Source: Steroidobacter sp. (GTDB lineage Bacteria > Pseudomonadota > Gammaproteobacteria > Steroidobacterales > Steroidobacteraceae). Taken from it: 50,404 nucleotides of DNA. Below are positions 44,104 to 50,404 of the stretch, piece by piece; positions within the stretch are counted from its first letter, which is position 1; each line of letters opens with the position of its first letter. The DNA is taken from NCBI RefSeq assembly GCF_016790065.1, contig NZ_JAEUPY010000565.1, positions 1-50,404 of the forward strand, given 5' to 3'. Below the pieces are notes generated by a model. It made no database searches, had not been told where the DNA came from, and saw only the letters and a list, made by a program, of their open reading frames with translations. The translations under genes were made by a program, and so were the position numbers.

Positions 44104-46335
44104 TCAGAAGCTCTTCGATACGCGAACACCGGCGGTCAGCGGCCGCGTCGTGTAGACGCGGTAACCGTCGCCTGTCACGCGCAAACCGATCTCAGGCGTT
44201 TCATCGGTAACGTTGTCGACGAAGATGCCCGCGTCCCAACCGTCCACCCGCACGCCGGCACGCACGCCGACCAGGAGGTAGGAATCCAGCTCCTGGTAGT
44301 CGTCCGACTGGCTGTTGAAGTTGGTGTACGAGACACCGCGATAGTTGAAGTTGGTGCTGGCATAACCGGTGAGCGACGACGAGAACGGCACTTCGTACGT
44401 CACCTGGCCGGCGAACGACCACTTCGGCGTGTACGGAATGCGATCGCCATCGAAGCCCGAAGTCTGCGCCGTCGACGGCAGATCTTCGGACAAGCGCGAG
44501 TCGGTGTAGGTCGCACCGATATTGAACGACAGCGCATCGGTGGGCTGACCGTTCAACTGAAACTCGACGCCGTTCACGTAGCTCTTACCAGCGTTGGCGA
44601 TGTACACGAACGTACCGCCCGGATCGGTCACCGAGATCTGTTGATCGGACCAGTTGATCCGATACACCGACACTTCGGTGTAGAACATGCGATTGGCGAA
44701 GTAGCTCTTGGCACCGACTTCGAAACTCCACAGCGTGTCCGACTCGTACTTGGCCGGCGCAATCACGCCTTGCTGAGCTGCCGCGTCGGAGTCGTTGGCA
44801 CCGCCGGGACGGAAGCCCGAAGCCACGCGGCTGTACAACGTAGTGTCGTTGGTCAACGCATAGGCCAGCGCGAAGTTGTAGCTCATCTCGTTTTCGCTGG
44901 TGTCTTCATCCAGCGAGAGCACGTCCGCAGTCTGCACCGGTGAGAACACCGGATGCCGCAGCGACTGCGTCGTGATCGTTTGTTGACCGATGTCGGCCGT
45001 GTAGTAACGCACTCCCAGCGTGCCGGTGAACTTGTCGGTGAACTTGTATTCGGTTTCGGAGAAGATCGCGAACTGATCGATGGTCACTTCGCCGGTCGAC
45101 GAGTTGATGTCGTCGCGAGCAAAGCCGGATGCGACGCAGTCCGCATGGAAGTTACAGCGAGCCAAACCGGTGGCCGAATCGGCCACCAGCGCTGCATTTC
45201 GCGCTGTGGATTTCTGCTCGGCGTAGAACGCGCCGGTGACGAACTGCAACGGCCCGTCGAACGTCGAAGCGAAACGGAATTCCGAGGACAGGTTGGAGAT
45301 CTCCTGCGCCTGGTGATACGCGAGATCGACGCCGAGATTGAAGCGATTGGCGGTTGGCGTGCTGTCGCGTGAGAAATTCAGGTCGCGATCCATGTACGAC
45401 ACGGTGCCGGTAAAGGTACCGAAGCCGGCGTCGTAGTCGGCAATCGCGCTGAACAGCTTGATCTCGTCTTCGAACGGTTCCTGGGTCGGCGAAATGTTGC
45501 GATAGGGACCTTCACTGAACTCGAAATACTGCGAGCCGTCGGCATCGCTCTCCTGATACAAACCCATCACCGTGACTTTGAACTGCTCGGTGATCTGCGA
45601 CGCCAACGTCAAGCGCGTGCCCCACACCGATTGATCGTTCACATCATCGTGCTGAGTGCCATTGCGGTTCTGGTCGATGTAGCCACCACCGGAATCGCCC
45701 CATACCACCGCGCGCATGCCCAACTTGTCGTCGATGATGGGCAGGTTGGCGACCGCTTCGCCCTGATAGAAAGGATTGCCGTCCTTCACACTCGCGGCCG
45801 CGCCGGAGAACGAGAACGACTGTTTCTCCAGGTCCGGCGTGTTGGTGATGAAGCGCACCGTGCCGCTCATCGAGCCGGCGCCGAACAACGTGCCCTGCGG
45901 GCCTTTCAGAATTTCGATGCGCTCCATGTCATGGAGCTGAATGTTCGGCTGGTTATCGCTGCCGCCGTCCAGACCGAGACCGGTAATCACCGCTTCGTCG
46001 AAGTACAAACCGACGGTGGGCTTGCCCGACGAGGCAATGCCGCGGACGATGATCTGGTTGTCGCCCACGCCGCGATTGTTCACCTGAACGGACGGATCCA
46101 AACGCGCGAAGCTTTCCAACGAGAACGCCTGGCTTTCGCGGATCGCGTCGCCGCTGATCGCGCCGATGGCCGCAGGCGTGTCTTTCATGGTGGTTTCGCG
46201 CTTGGTGGCGGTGACCACGATTTCCTCGACGACCGTCTCCTGGGCATTGGCGACGCTCACCGTCGCGGTCGCGGCCAACGCGACTGCCTGGCTAATCCGG
46301 GCGGCAAACCGGCCCCGGCGATTGCTGAGTCTCAT
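44104..46335 (-). CDS. TonB-dependent outer-membrane receptor
   Basis: A 743-residue outer-membrane protein. A signal peptide (ISQAVALAATATVSVANAQ) is followed by a TonB box-like EEIVVTATKRE. The plug domain (about 50-165) contains DTPAAIGAISGDAIRES and ERIEILKGPQGTLFGAGSMSG. A 22-strand-type barrel follows, with alternating aromatic strands, and ends in a terminal Phe (RPLTAGVRVSKSF). No CarboxypepD-like N-terminal extension is seen. Receptors of this type in sphingomonads and Steroidobacter-like bacteria often import large or poorly soluble organic substrates as well as siderophores. Its position in the island, with operator E upstream, suggests uptake of the aromatic substrate; that is inference. 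Confidence 0.94.
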   Translation of the reverse strand: MRLSNRRGRFAARISQAVALAATATVSVANAQETVVEEIVVTATKRETTMKDTPAAIGAISGDAIRESQAFSLESFARLDPSVQVNNRGVGDNQIIVRGIASSGKPTVGLYFDEAVITGLGLDGGSDNQPNIQLHDMERIEILKGPQGTLFGAGSMSGTVRFITNTPDLEKQSFSFSGAAASVKDGNPFYQGEAVANLPIIDDKLGMRAVVWGDSGGGYIDQNRNGTQHDDVNDQSVWGTRLTLASQITEQFKVTVMGLYQESDADGSQYFEFSEGPYRNISPTQEPFEDEIKLFSAIADYDAGFGTFTGTVSYMDRDLNFSRDSTPTANRFNLGVDLAYHQAQEISNLSSEFRFASTFDGPLQFVTGAFYAEQKSTARNAALVADSATGLARCNFHADCVASGFARDDINSSTGEVTIDQFAIFSETEYKFTDKFTGTLGVRYYTADIGQQTITTQSLRHPVFSPVQTADVLSLDEDTSENEMSYNFALAYALTNDTTLYSRVASGFRPGGANDSDAAAQQGVIAPAKYESDTLWSFEVGAKSYFANRMFYTEVSVYRINWSDQQISVTDPGGTFVYIANAGKSYVNGVEFQLNGQPTDALSFNIGATYTDSRLSEDLPSTAQTSGFDGDRIPYTPKWSFAGQVTYEVPFSSSLTGYASTNFNYRGVSYTNFNSQSDDYQELDSYLLVGVRAGVRVDGWDAGIFVDNVTDETPEIGLRVTGDGYRVYTTRPLTAGVRVSKSF

Positions 46336-46463
46336 GCAAGCTCCTCAAAAGTTTAGGCAAGGCTCTTTGGGCCTCGCGCATCCCCACAGCCATTCAACTT
46401 CCGATTGCTACGCAACAATGCAACTTGCATACCACCATTCGAACCGATAATACGATGGTATTT

Positions 46464-46486
46464 TTGTATGATGTATGACGATCATA
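46464..46486. promoter_or_regulatory. Candidate GntR operator, site E (TonB receptor / tannase-family divergent promoter)
   Basis: TTGTATGAT (46464-46472) is followed by GTATGACG and ATCATA (46481-46486), which mirrors TATGAT (46467-46472). The site is in the 299-base AT-richer gap between the divergent receptor and esterase genes, where I see no other gene. The left half matches the other four sites; the dyad is looser. Confidence 0.55.
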
Positions 46487-46634
46487 GAGACCTTGGCAGC
46501 GATAATTCAAGTCCGGCGCGCGCGACTGAGGCATGCGAAGTTGGTGCAGGCACGCAAGGCCCCTGCACCGGCATCGCGCTCCAGGCCGCGCGGGCGCAAC
46601 GAATTCTCAACCATGTGACGTGAGAGGAAAGCCC

Positions 46635-48230
46635 GTGCAGTCCACGATGAACGCAGTGAGGGTCATAGCTCATTCCCTGCTTTTAGTAGCGTCACTTGCT
46701 GTGGGCAGTGGCGTTTACGCGGCGGGCGCAGCGCCGCTGGATGCGCCACTGACTGCCTCCATGCAATGCGAACGGTTGGTCGACGAGGATTTTAAGAACA
46801 GTGTCGACGCGCCGCTGTCCGTGCTTTCGGCAAAGCTGATCGCGGCCAAGGACGGCACCGGCGAGTATTGCGCCGTCAACGGCTACATTCAGCCGCAAAT
46901 TCAGTTTGAAGTGCGCTTGCCGAGCAAGAACTGGAACGGCCGCTACTTTCAGGTGGGCTGCGGCGGTTTCTGCGGCGTGATCAACATCAATAACTGCGCT
47001 GATGCACTCGCCGCCAACTTCGTTGTGGCCGCTCACAACATGGGCCACGTGGGATTGGTCGTCAAAGATCCGATTTGGGGTAGCGATCCCTCGCTCCGCG
47101 AGGACTACGCCGGCCGTTCCACGCATTTGATGTCCGTTGCAGGTAAGGAACTGGCCGCACGTTACTACGGCAAGCGGCCGGCGCGCTCATATTTTCGCGG
47201 ATGTTCTACCGGCGGCCGCGAAGGACTCACCGAAGCGCAGCACTATCCTGAAGACTTCGACGGCATCATCGCCGGCGATCCCGCCTTCCCCGGCCGCCTC
47301 GGCGCTATCGCCAACAATTGGGATGCGCAAAAGCTGTTACGCGACGACGGCTCCGAAGTGTTCACACCGGCCAAGCTCGCTGTGCTGAACGCAGGTGTCA
47401 TGAAGTCGTGCGACAAACTCGATGGCTTGGTCGACGGCATCCTCACCGATCCGCGTACGTGTAAATTTGATCCGGCCAAGCTTCAATGCAAGCAAGGTGA
47501 CGGCCCGGATTGTTTGACGGCCGAGCAAGTGTCCGCAGCCAAGGCGTTGTACAGCGGGCCAGTGAACAGCAAGGGCGAGAAGTTGATGCCCGGGGCGACG
47601 CCGTATGGCAGCGAGTTGTCATGGAGTGGCGCTGGTCGTCGCTCATTGGCGGAAGGCTATTTGCGCTATCTCGCGTTCCCGACCAATCCGCCGGCGGACT
47701 ACAACTATCGCACGTTCAATTTCGACACCGACGTCGCCAAGACTGAACAGATGGCCGCTTTGTACGATCCTGTCGCTCCGTTCGAATCACCCGATCTTCG
47801 CGCGTTTGAGCAACGCGGCGGCAAGCTGCTCGTCTATCACGGCTGGGCCGATGCCGGCGTTTCTCCGATGGCGATGCTTGATTACTACGCTCAAGTGACC
47901 TCTCGCCAAGGCGGCGGCGAGAAAGTGCGCGAGTGGTTTCGTGTATTCATGGTTCCCGGAATGTTTCATTGCCGGGGCGGCAACGCACCCAACACTTTCG
48001 AACTGCTGCCCGAGTTGGTGAAGTGGGTCGAACAAGGTGTTGCACCGGATCGCGTCGTCGCCACTCAGAGCGGCGCGCAAGGATTGATTCGCACTCGACC
48101 GCTGTTTCCGTATCCCTCGTATGCGAAGTACACTGGCAAAGGCGATGTGAACGACGCCGCGAATTGGGTGCAGGCTTCGCCAAAGAAAGAGCCGGATGAT
48201 CGGTTGGATTGGCTTCGAGCGCCGAAGTAA
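46635..48230 (+). CDS. Tannase/feruloyl esterase family hydrolase, exported
   Basis: 531 residues from the GTG at 46635, chosen because AGAGGAAA (46624-46631) is well spaced; an ATG at 46647 is also possible. A signal peptide (VIAHSLLLVASLAVGSGVYAAG) directs export. The family CS-D-HC motif is complete: Cys-Ser in RGCSTGGREG (nucleophile Ser), Asp in YHGWADAGVSP, and His-Cys in PGMFHCRGG, where the two cysteines normally form a disulfide next to the triad. The lid and calcium-site region has several further cysteine pairs. Relatives hydrolyse gallate, ferulate or terephthalate esters. It is divergent from the TonB receptor and may release an aromatic acid outside the cytoplasm. Confidence 0.9.
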   Translation: MQSTMNAVRVIAHSLLLVASLAVGSGVYAAGAAPLDAPLTASMQCERLVDEDFKNSVDAPLSVLSAKLIAAKDGTGEYCAVNGYIQPQIQFEVRLPSKNWNGRYFQVGCGGFCGVININNCADALAANFVVAAHNMGHVGLVVKDPIWGSDPSLREDYAGRSTHLMSVAGKELAARYYGKRPARSYFRGCSTGGREGLTEAQHYPEDFDGIIAGDPAFPGRLGAIANNWDAQKLLRDDGSEVFTPAKLAVLNAGVMKSCDKLDGLVDGILTDPRTCKFDPAKLQCKQGDGPDCLTAEQVSAAKALYSGPVNSKGEKLMPGATPYGSELSWSGAGRRSLAEGYLRYLAFPTNPPADYNYRTFNFDTDVAKTEQMAALYDPVAPFESPDLRAFEQRGGKLLVYHGWADAGVSPMAMLDYYAQVTSRQGGGEKVREWFRVFMVPGMFHCRGGNAPNTFELLPELVKWVEQGVAPDRVVATQSGAQGLIRTRPLFPYPSYAKYTGKGDVNDAANWVQASPKKEPDDRLDWLRAPK

Positions 48231-48252
48231 CTAATGCATCGGGCGGCTAGTC

Positions 48253-48702
48253 ATGAGCACGCGACGCGTCATTCCCGGAGTGCTGCATAACTTCCTGGGG
48301 ACGTTGACGAGTCGCTATTCCGACTTTGGGGGTTATTGGCTGTTCGGATTCTTGATCGAGGTTTCGGACAGCCTTCACTTTGATTTGCTCGAGCAGGTTG
48401 AGGAACTCGCCGACTCGACACCGACAGCAGTCGCTCGCCGGTTAGCCGTGCAGAAATTCGAAGATCAGCTTCGTAAGGGTCGTCTTCCCGCGGCGTGGCT
48501 TCGCGAGGCACGGCTCGATATTCGTCGCTCACCCGAGAGCAGAACCGCCGTCGCCGGTGACCGGACTCGTACTGGCTACGACTTGGAATTCGAAGCTCGC
48601 GTTGTAACCGACTTAGGCGGCTCGTACGTCAGCACGGCCTCCGTTTTCGTCTCGCCCCACGATTCAGGTGTCGAGCTGCAAAGCTCACGCGCCAAAGCAT
48701 AG
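48253..48702 (+). CDS. Hypothetical protein, 149 residues
   Basis: I do not recognise this protein. It starts at an ATG 22 bases after the esterase stop, on the same strand. The N-terminal half has a hydrophobic/aromatic stretch (SDFGGYWLFGFLIEVSDSLHF) and then a charged helical region (PTAVARRLAVQKFEDQLRKG). The C-terminal half is strand-rich (YDLEFEARVVTDLGGSYVSTASVFVSP). No signal peptide, cysteine cluster or catalytic motif is evident. Codon use appears similar to its neighbours, so it is probably a real gene. Confidence 0.6.
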   Translation: MSTRRVIPGVLHNFLGTLTSRYSDFGGYWLFGFLIEVSDSLHFDLLEQVEELADSTPTAVARRLAVQKFEDQLRKGRLPAAWLREARLDIRRSPESRTAVAGDRTRTGYDLEFEARVVTDLGGSYVSTASVFVSPHDSGVELQSSRAKA

Positions 48703-48715
48703 AGACGCGCCGCCG

Positions 48716-49252
48716 TTATGTTTCTAGCTCGTTCGGCAGCAACGCCAACAGATCTGTCACACCCACGTCCTTACCGAACTGCGACAACAGAGTCGTGGCT
48801 TGGCCGCGATGATGCGTTTGATGATTGAAGAAGTGCAGCACCAGACTGGGGAACCGCCTGCAAAATCGAACGCCCTTCGAGTTTGCATAGCATATGGCCT
48901 GGTCCATATCCGCCTCGGTGAGGCTACCCACCCATCGCTCGATCACTGCATCGAGCATTCTTCGGTGCTCCGACAGTTCCTTGAAATCGGCGAATAGAAT
49001 CTCGTTCAGCGCTTGCGGCTTCGGCAGCAGACGCACATCCGACAGCGCCTCGTGGCGGGATGGATGCTCCGAGAATCGCTGCAGCCAGATCCGATCTGCA
49101 ACCACCAGGTGATTCAGAATTCCGAGCACTGAGCCGAAGAATGCTCCTTTATTCTCGCTCAGTTCACTCGCGGAAAGTTCGCCGGCTGCCTGGTACAACT
49201 TCGTGTTCATCCACGTGTTGTAGGAAGCCATGATTATAAAATGATCGCGCAT
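48716..49252 (-). CDS. DinB-family protein
   Basis: A 178-residue four-helix-bundle protein of the DinB/YfiT-like putative metalloenzyme superfamily. The start HFIIMASYNTWMNTKLYQAA is typical. The metal-binding histidines are expected in ILNHLVVADRIW and in FFNHQTHHRGQATTLL near the C-terminus. Some family members are thiol-dependent S-transferases; the function here is unknown. An ATG seven codons downstream (49231) is an alternative start, but the longer form fits the family. It converges on the unknown gene at 48.3-48.7 kb with 13 bases between the stops. Confidence 0.85.
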   Translation of the reverse strand: MRDHFIIMASYNTWMNTKLYQAAGELSASELSENKGAFFGSVLGILNHLVVADRIWLQRFSEHPSRHEALSDVRLLPKPQALNEILFADFKELSEHRRMLDAVIERWVGSLTEADMDQAICYANSKGVRFCRRFPSLVLHFFNHQTHHRGQATTLLSQFGKDVGVTDLLALLPNELET

Positions 49253-49319
49253 TTAGTCGGAGTTCTTTCGAAAGGCATGAGCGCCAGGCTTGGAGTGCAT
49301 GCTATTCCCGAATAAGTCG

Positions 49320-49634
49320 TCAGGCCATCCGTTGTAACAACAGCGGCAGCAGACCAAGCGCCACGCGAATGCCCAGAAACGAAGCCGCGACTTTGCCTGC
49401 AACGGCGCGAGAGAGCTTGCACCAAGCCACGAGCAACAGCGCAATCAGTATGGTTGAACCCAGCAGAGCCGCCAGAGCCAAGGCCATCGACACCCCGAGA
49501 TATCGAACGCCCAGCTCAAGGGCAATGACCAAGCCAGCGATGACGAACACTTTCCAACGGATCTCGTCTTCGATCCCGTCGTTGAAACTCGACACCAGCA
49601 CGTACAGAAGCAATGCGCTTAACACGATTCCCAT
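49320..49634 (-). CDS. Small membrane protein, unknown
   Basis: A 104-residue hydrophobic protein with about three transmembrane segments (GIVLSALLLYVLV, KVFVIAGLVIALELGVRYLG, LAALLGSTILIALLLVAW) and a basic C-terminal end. No family is recognised. The 67 bases between it and the DinB-family gene show no other feature. It may be co-transcribed with the DUF4279 gene 39 bases upstream. Confidence 0.6.
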   Translation of the reverse strand: MGIVLSALLLYVLVSSFNDGIEDEIRWKVFVIAGLVIALELGVRYLGVSMALALAALLGSTILIALLLVAWCKLSRAVAGKVAASFLGIRVALGLLPLLLQRMA

Positions 49635-49673
49635 AAATCACCCCTTATGTTTTTCTGCCGCCTATCGCTGCGC

Positions 49674-50114
49674 TCAACCGGCGTTAGCATCCCGTGCGAG
49701 CTCACCATCACCGGCATAGATATCTAACCCTAACTCGATGCCCCTCTCACCCAAGCGAAGCAAAGATTCCGGCGAGATGCATAATCCTTCCATTCCGCCT
49801 TCCATGAACAGGCCACAGAATAAGTCCATCTCGAATCGCGCCGATAACTGCTTCCACACCGAGAGATCATCCGTCAGTTTTTCAAGAATACTGTTTAGCT
49901 GACCATCAATATCGCCGGGTTGCGCCTCAGGTGCTTTAAGCACCCATATACCGAATCTTGCAATTCTCACTTCCCCAGTGCTGCGGCCGATGATCTCCTC
50001 ACCCTTTTTCTGAGACCGTTCCGCAGGATGACCAAGCAGAGTCGATACCTCTTCCGGGTCTAGATCCTCTCCGGAGATGCGCAGTGTCGCAAGGGTTCTA
50101 TTAATTGTAGCCAT
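49674..50114 (-). CDS. DUF4279 domain protein
   Basis: 146 residues from the ATG at 50114. The start RTLATLRISGEDLDPEEVSTLLG and the following PAERSQKKGEEIIG match the DUF4279 pattern, where the first strand and EV..LLG are characteristic. RFGIWVLKAPEA and SARFEMDLFCGLFMEGGMEG continue the match. The function is unknown; DUF4279 proteins are often found among immunity-type or accessory genes. The frame is open upstream to 50375, but that extension has a composition unlike a protein and overlaps another coding frame, so it is not used. Confidence 0.8.
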   Translation of the reverse strand: MATINRTLATLRISGEDLDPEEVSTLLGHPAERSQKKGEEIIGRSTGEVRIARFGIWVLKAPEAQPGDIDGQLNSILEKLTDDLSVWKQLSARFEMDLFCGLFMEGGMEGLCISPESLLRLGERGIELGLDIYAGDGELARDANAG

Positions 50115-50149
50115 CTGAAAACCCAACGAGGATCGTGAGCTCGGCGCTG

Positions 50150-50404
50150 TCAGCCATGCGACGCTCTCGCTAGTTTCTGTTGCAAACGAGAGCCCCAAAC
50201 CGCCAAAGGAATCGGAAGAACAAGAGCCACAATCAACTGGGCAATGACAAGCGGCTGCGACACGAGCGTCAAAGCGCAGGACCATAGAAGAAGCACCGCG
50301 CCCACTGCGAGCGCATGAGGTAGTGAACGCTGTGAACTCAGGGCCGCTGAGATCGCCCCGGCCCAGATGTAACATGCAGCGGAGATCGCAATGTTGATTG
50401 CGAC
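50150..50404 (-). CDS. Membrane protein, C-terminal fragment cut by the window edge
   Basis: On the minus strand a frame is open from the window edge (50404) to a TGA at 50152-50150, giving 84 residues. They are strongly hydrophobic in blocks (VAINIAISAACYIWAGAISA, LAVGAVLLLWSCALTLV, VIAQLIVALVLPIPLAVWG) and end in a basic tail (RLQQKLARASHG), as expected of about three transmembrane helices with an inside C-terminus. No start codon is visible because the gene begins outside the window. The family is not recognised. It lies 35 bases upstream of the DUF4279 gene, probably in the same operon. Confidence 0.5.
   Translation of the reverse strand, partial: VAINIAISAACYIWAGAISAALSSQRSLPHALAVGAVLLLWSCALTLVSQPLVIAQLIVALVLPIPLAVWGSRLQQKLARASHG

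Noticed and set aside
50115-50375. N-terminal extension of the DUF4279 protein to 233 residues
   Set aside because: The extension overlaps a strongly hydrophobic frame that looks like a real membrane protein end, and the DUF4279 pattern begins at the ATG at 50114.

Overview
The window is a GC-rich stretch of a gammaproteobacterial chromosome. The core gene order (priA end, argS, SPOR protein; then ntrY-ntrX, a DUF4390 gene, rsmB, fmt, def, a LysM gene, dprA, smg, topA, hemF) is the arrangement I associate with Xanthomonadales/Nevskiales/Steroidobacter-like lineages. The lineage is inferred from gene order and protein character, not from a database search.

Region 1 (1-17.7 kb) is mostly housekeeping: PriA C-terminus, arginyl-tRNA synthetase, a cell-envelope SPOR protein, the minus-strand block def-fmt-rsmB-DUF4390-ntrY-ntrX, and the plus-strand block LysM-dprA-smg-topA-hemF. 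A two-gene insert (2.6-4.0 kb), a Bergerat-fold ATPase plus a STAS-like DUF4325 protein, sits between argS/SPOR and ntrYX and has RNA hairpins at both ends. NtrX has an AAA+ domain with decayed Walker B and GAFTGA-loop positions. A terminator-like hairpin lies directly against the topA start codon.

Region 2 (17.7-27.8 kb): a large secreted subtilase with a PA domain, a small lipoprotein-like gene, rlmJ, tag, a magnesium-type hemB, aroE, a gamma-carbonic-anhydrase-like protein and oligopeptidase A.

Region 3 (27.9-48.2 kb) is a catabolic island and the most interesting part. It encodes a rearranged carbazole-type (car) angular-dioxygenase and meta-cleavage pathway. The parts are a CarAa-like Rieske terminal oxygenase, a CarAc-like Rieske ferredoxin, a 2Fe-2S/FAD reductase (CarAd role), a LigA/LigB-type extradiol dioxygenase (CarBa/CarBb role), a CarC-like C-C hydrolase, a hydratase, an acylating acetaldehyde dehydrogenase and 4-hydroxy-2-oxovalerate aldolase. 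Around these lie a TauE/SafE exporter, a cytosolic gamma-glutamyltransferase-family protein, a cupin, an FAD monooxygenase, an aspartate-dehydrogenase-like enzyme, a TauD/TfdA dioxygenase, an MFS transporter, a TonB receptor and a tannase-family esterase. One GntR/FCD regulator is encoded inside the island. Five intergenic regions in the island each carry a copy of TTGTATGAY, most with a partial dyad, so the whole island looks like one regulon. A 33-bp imperfect inverted repeat enclosing about 86 bp lies between gntR and the monooxygenase operon.

Region 4 (48.2-50.4 kb): small poorly characterised genes (an unknown protein, a DinB-family protein, a small membrane protein, a DUF4279 protein, and the end of another membrane protein cut by the window edge). 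No rRNA, tRNA, CRISPR array or insertion sequence was recognised.
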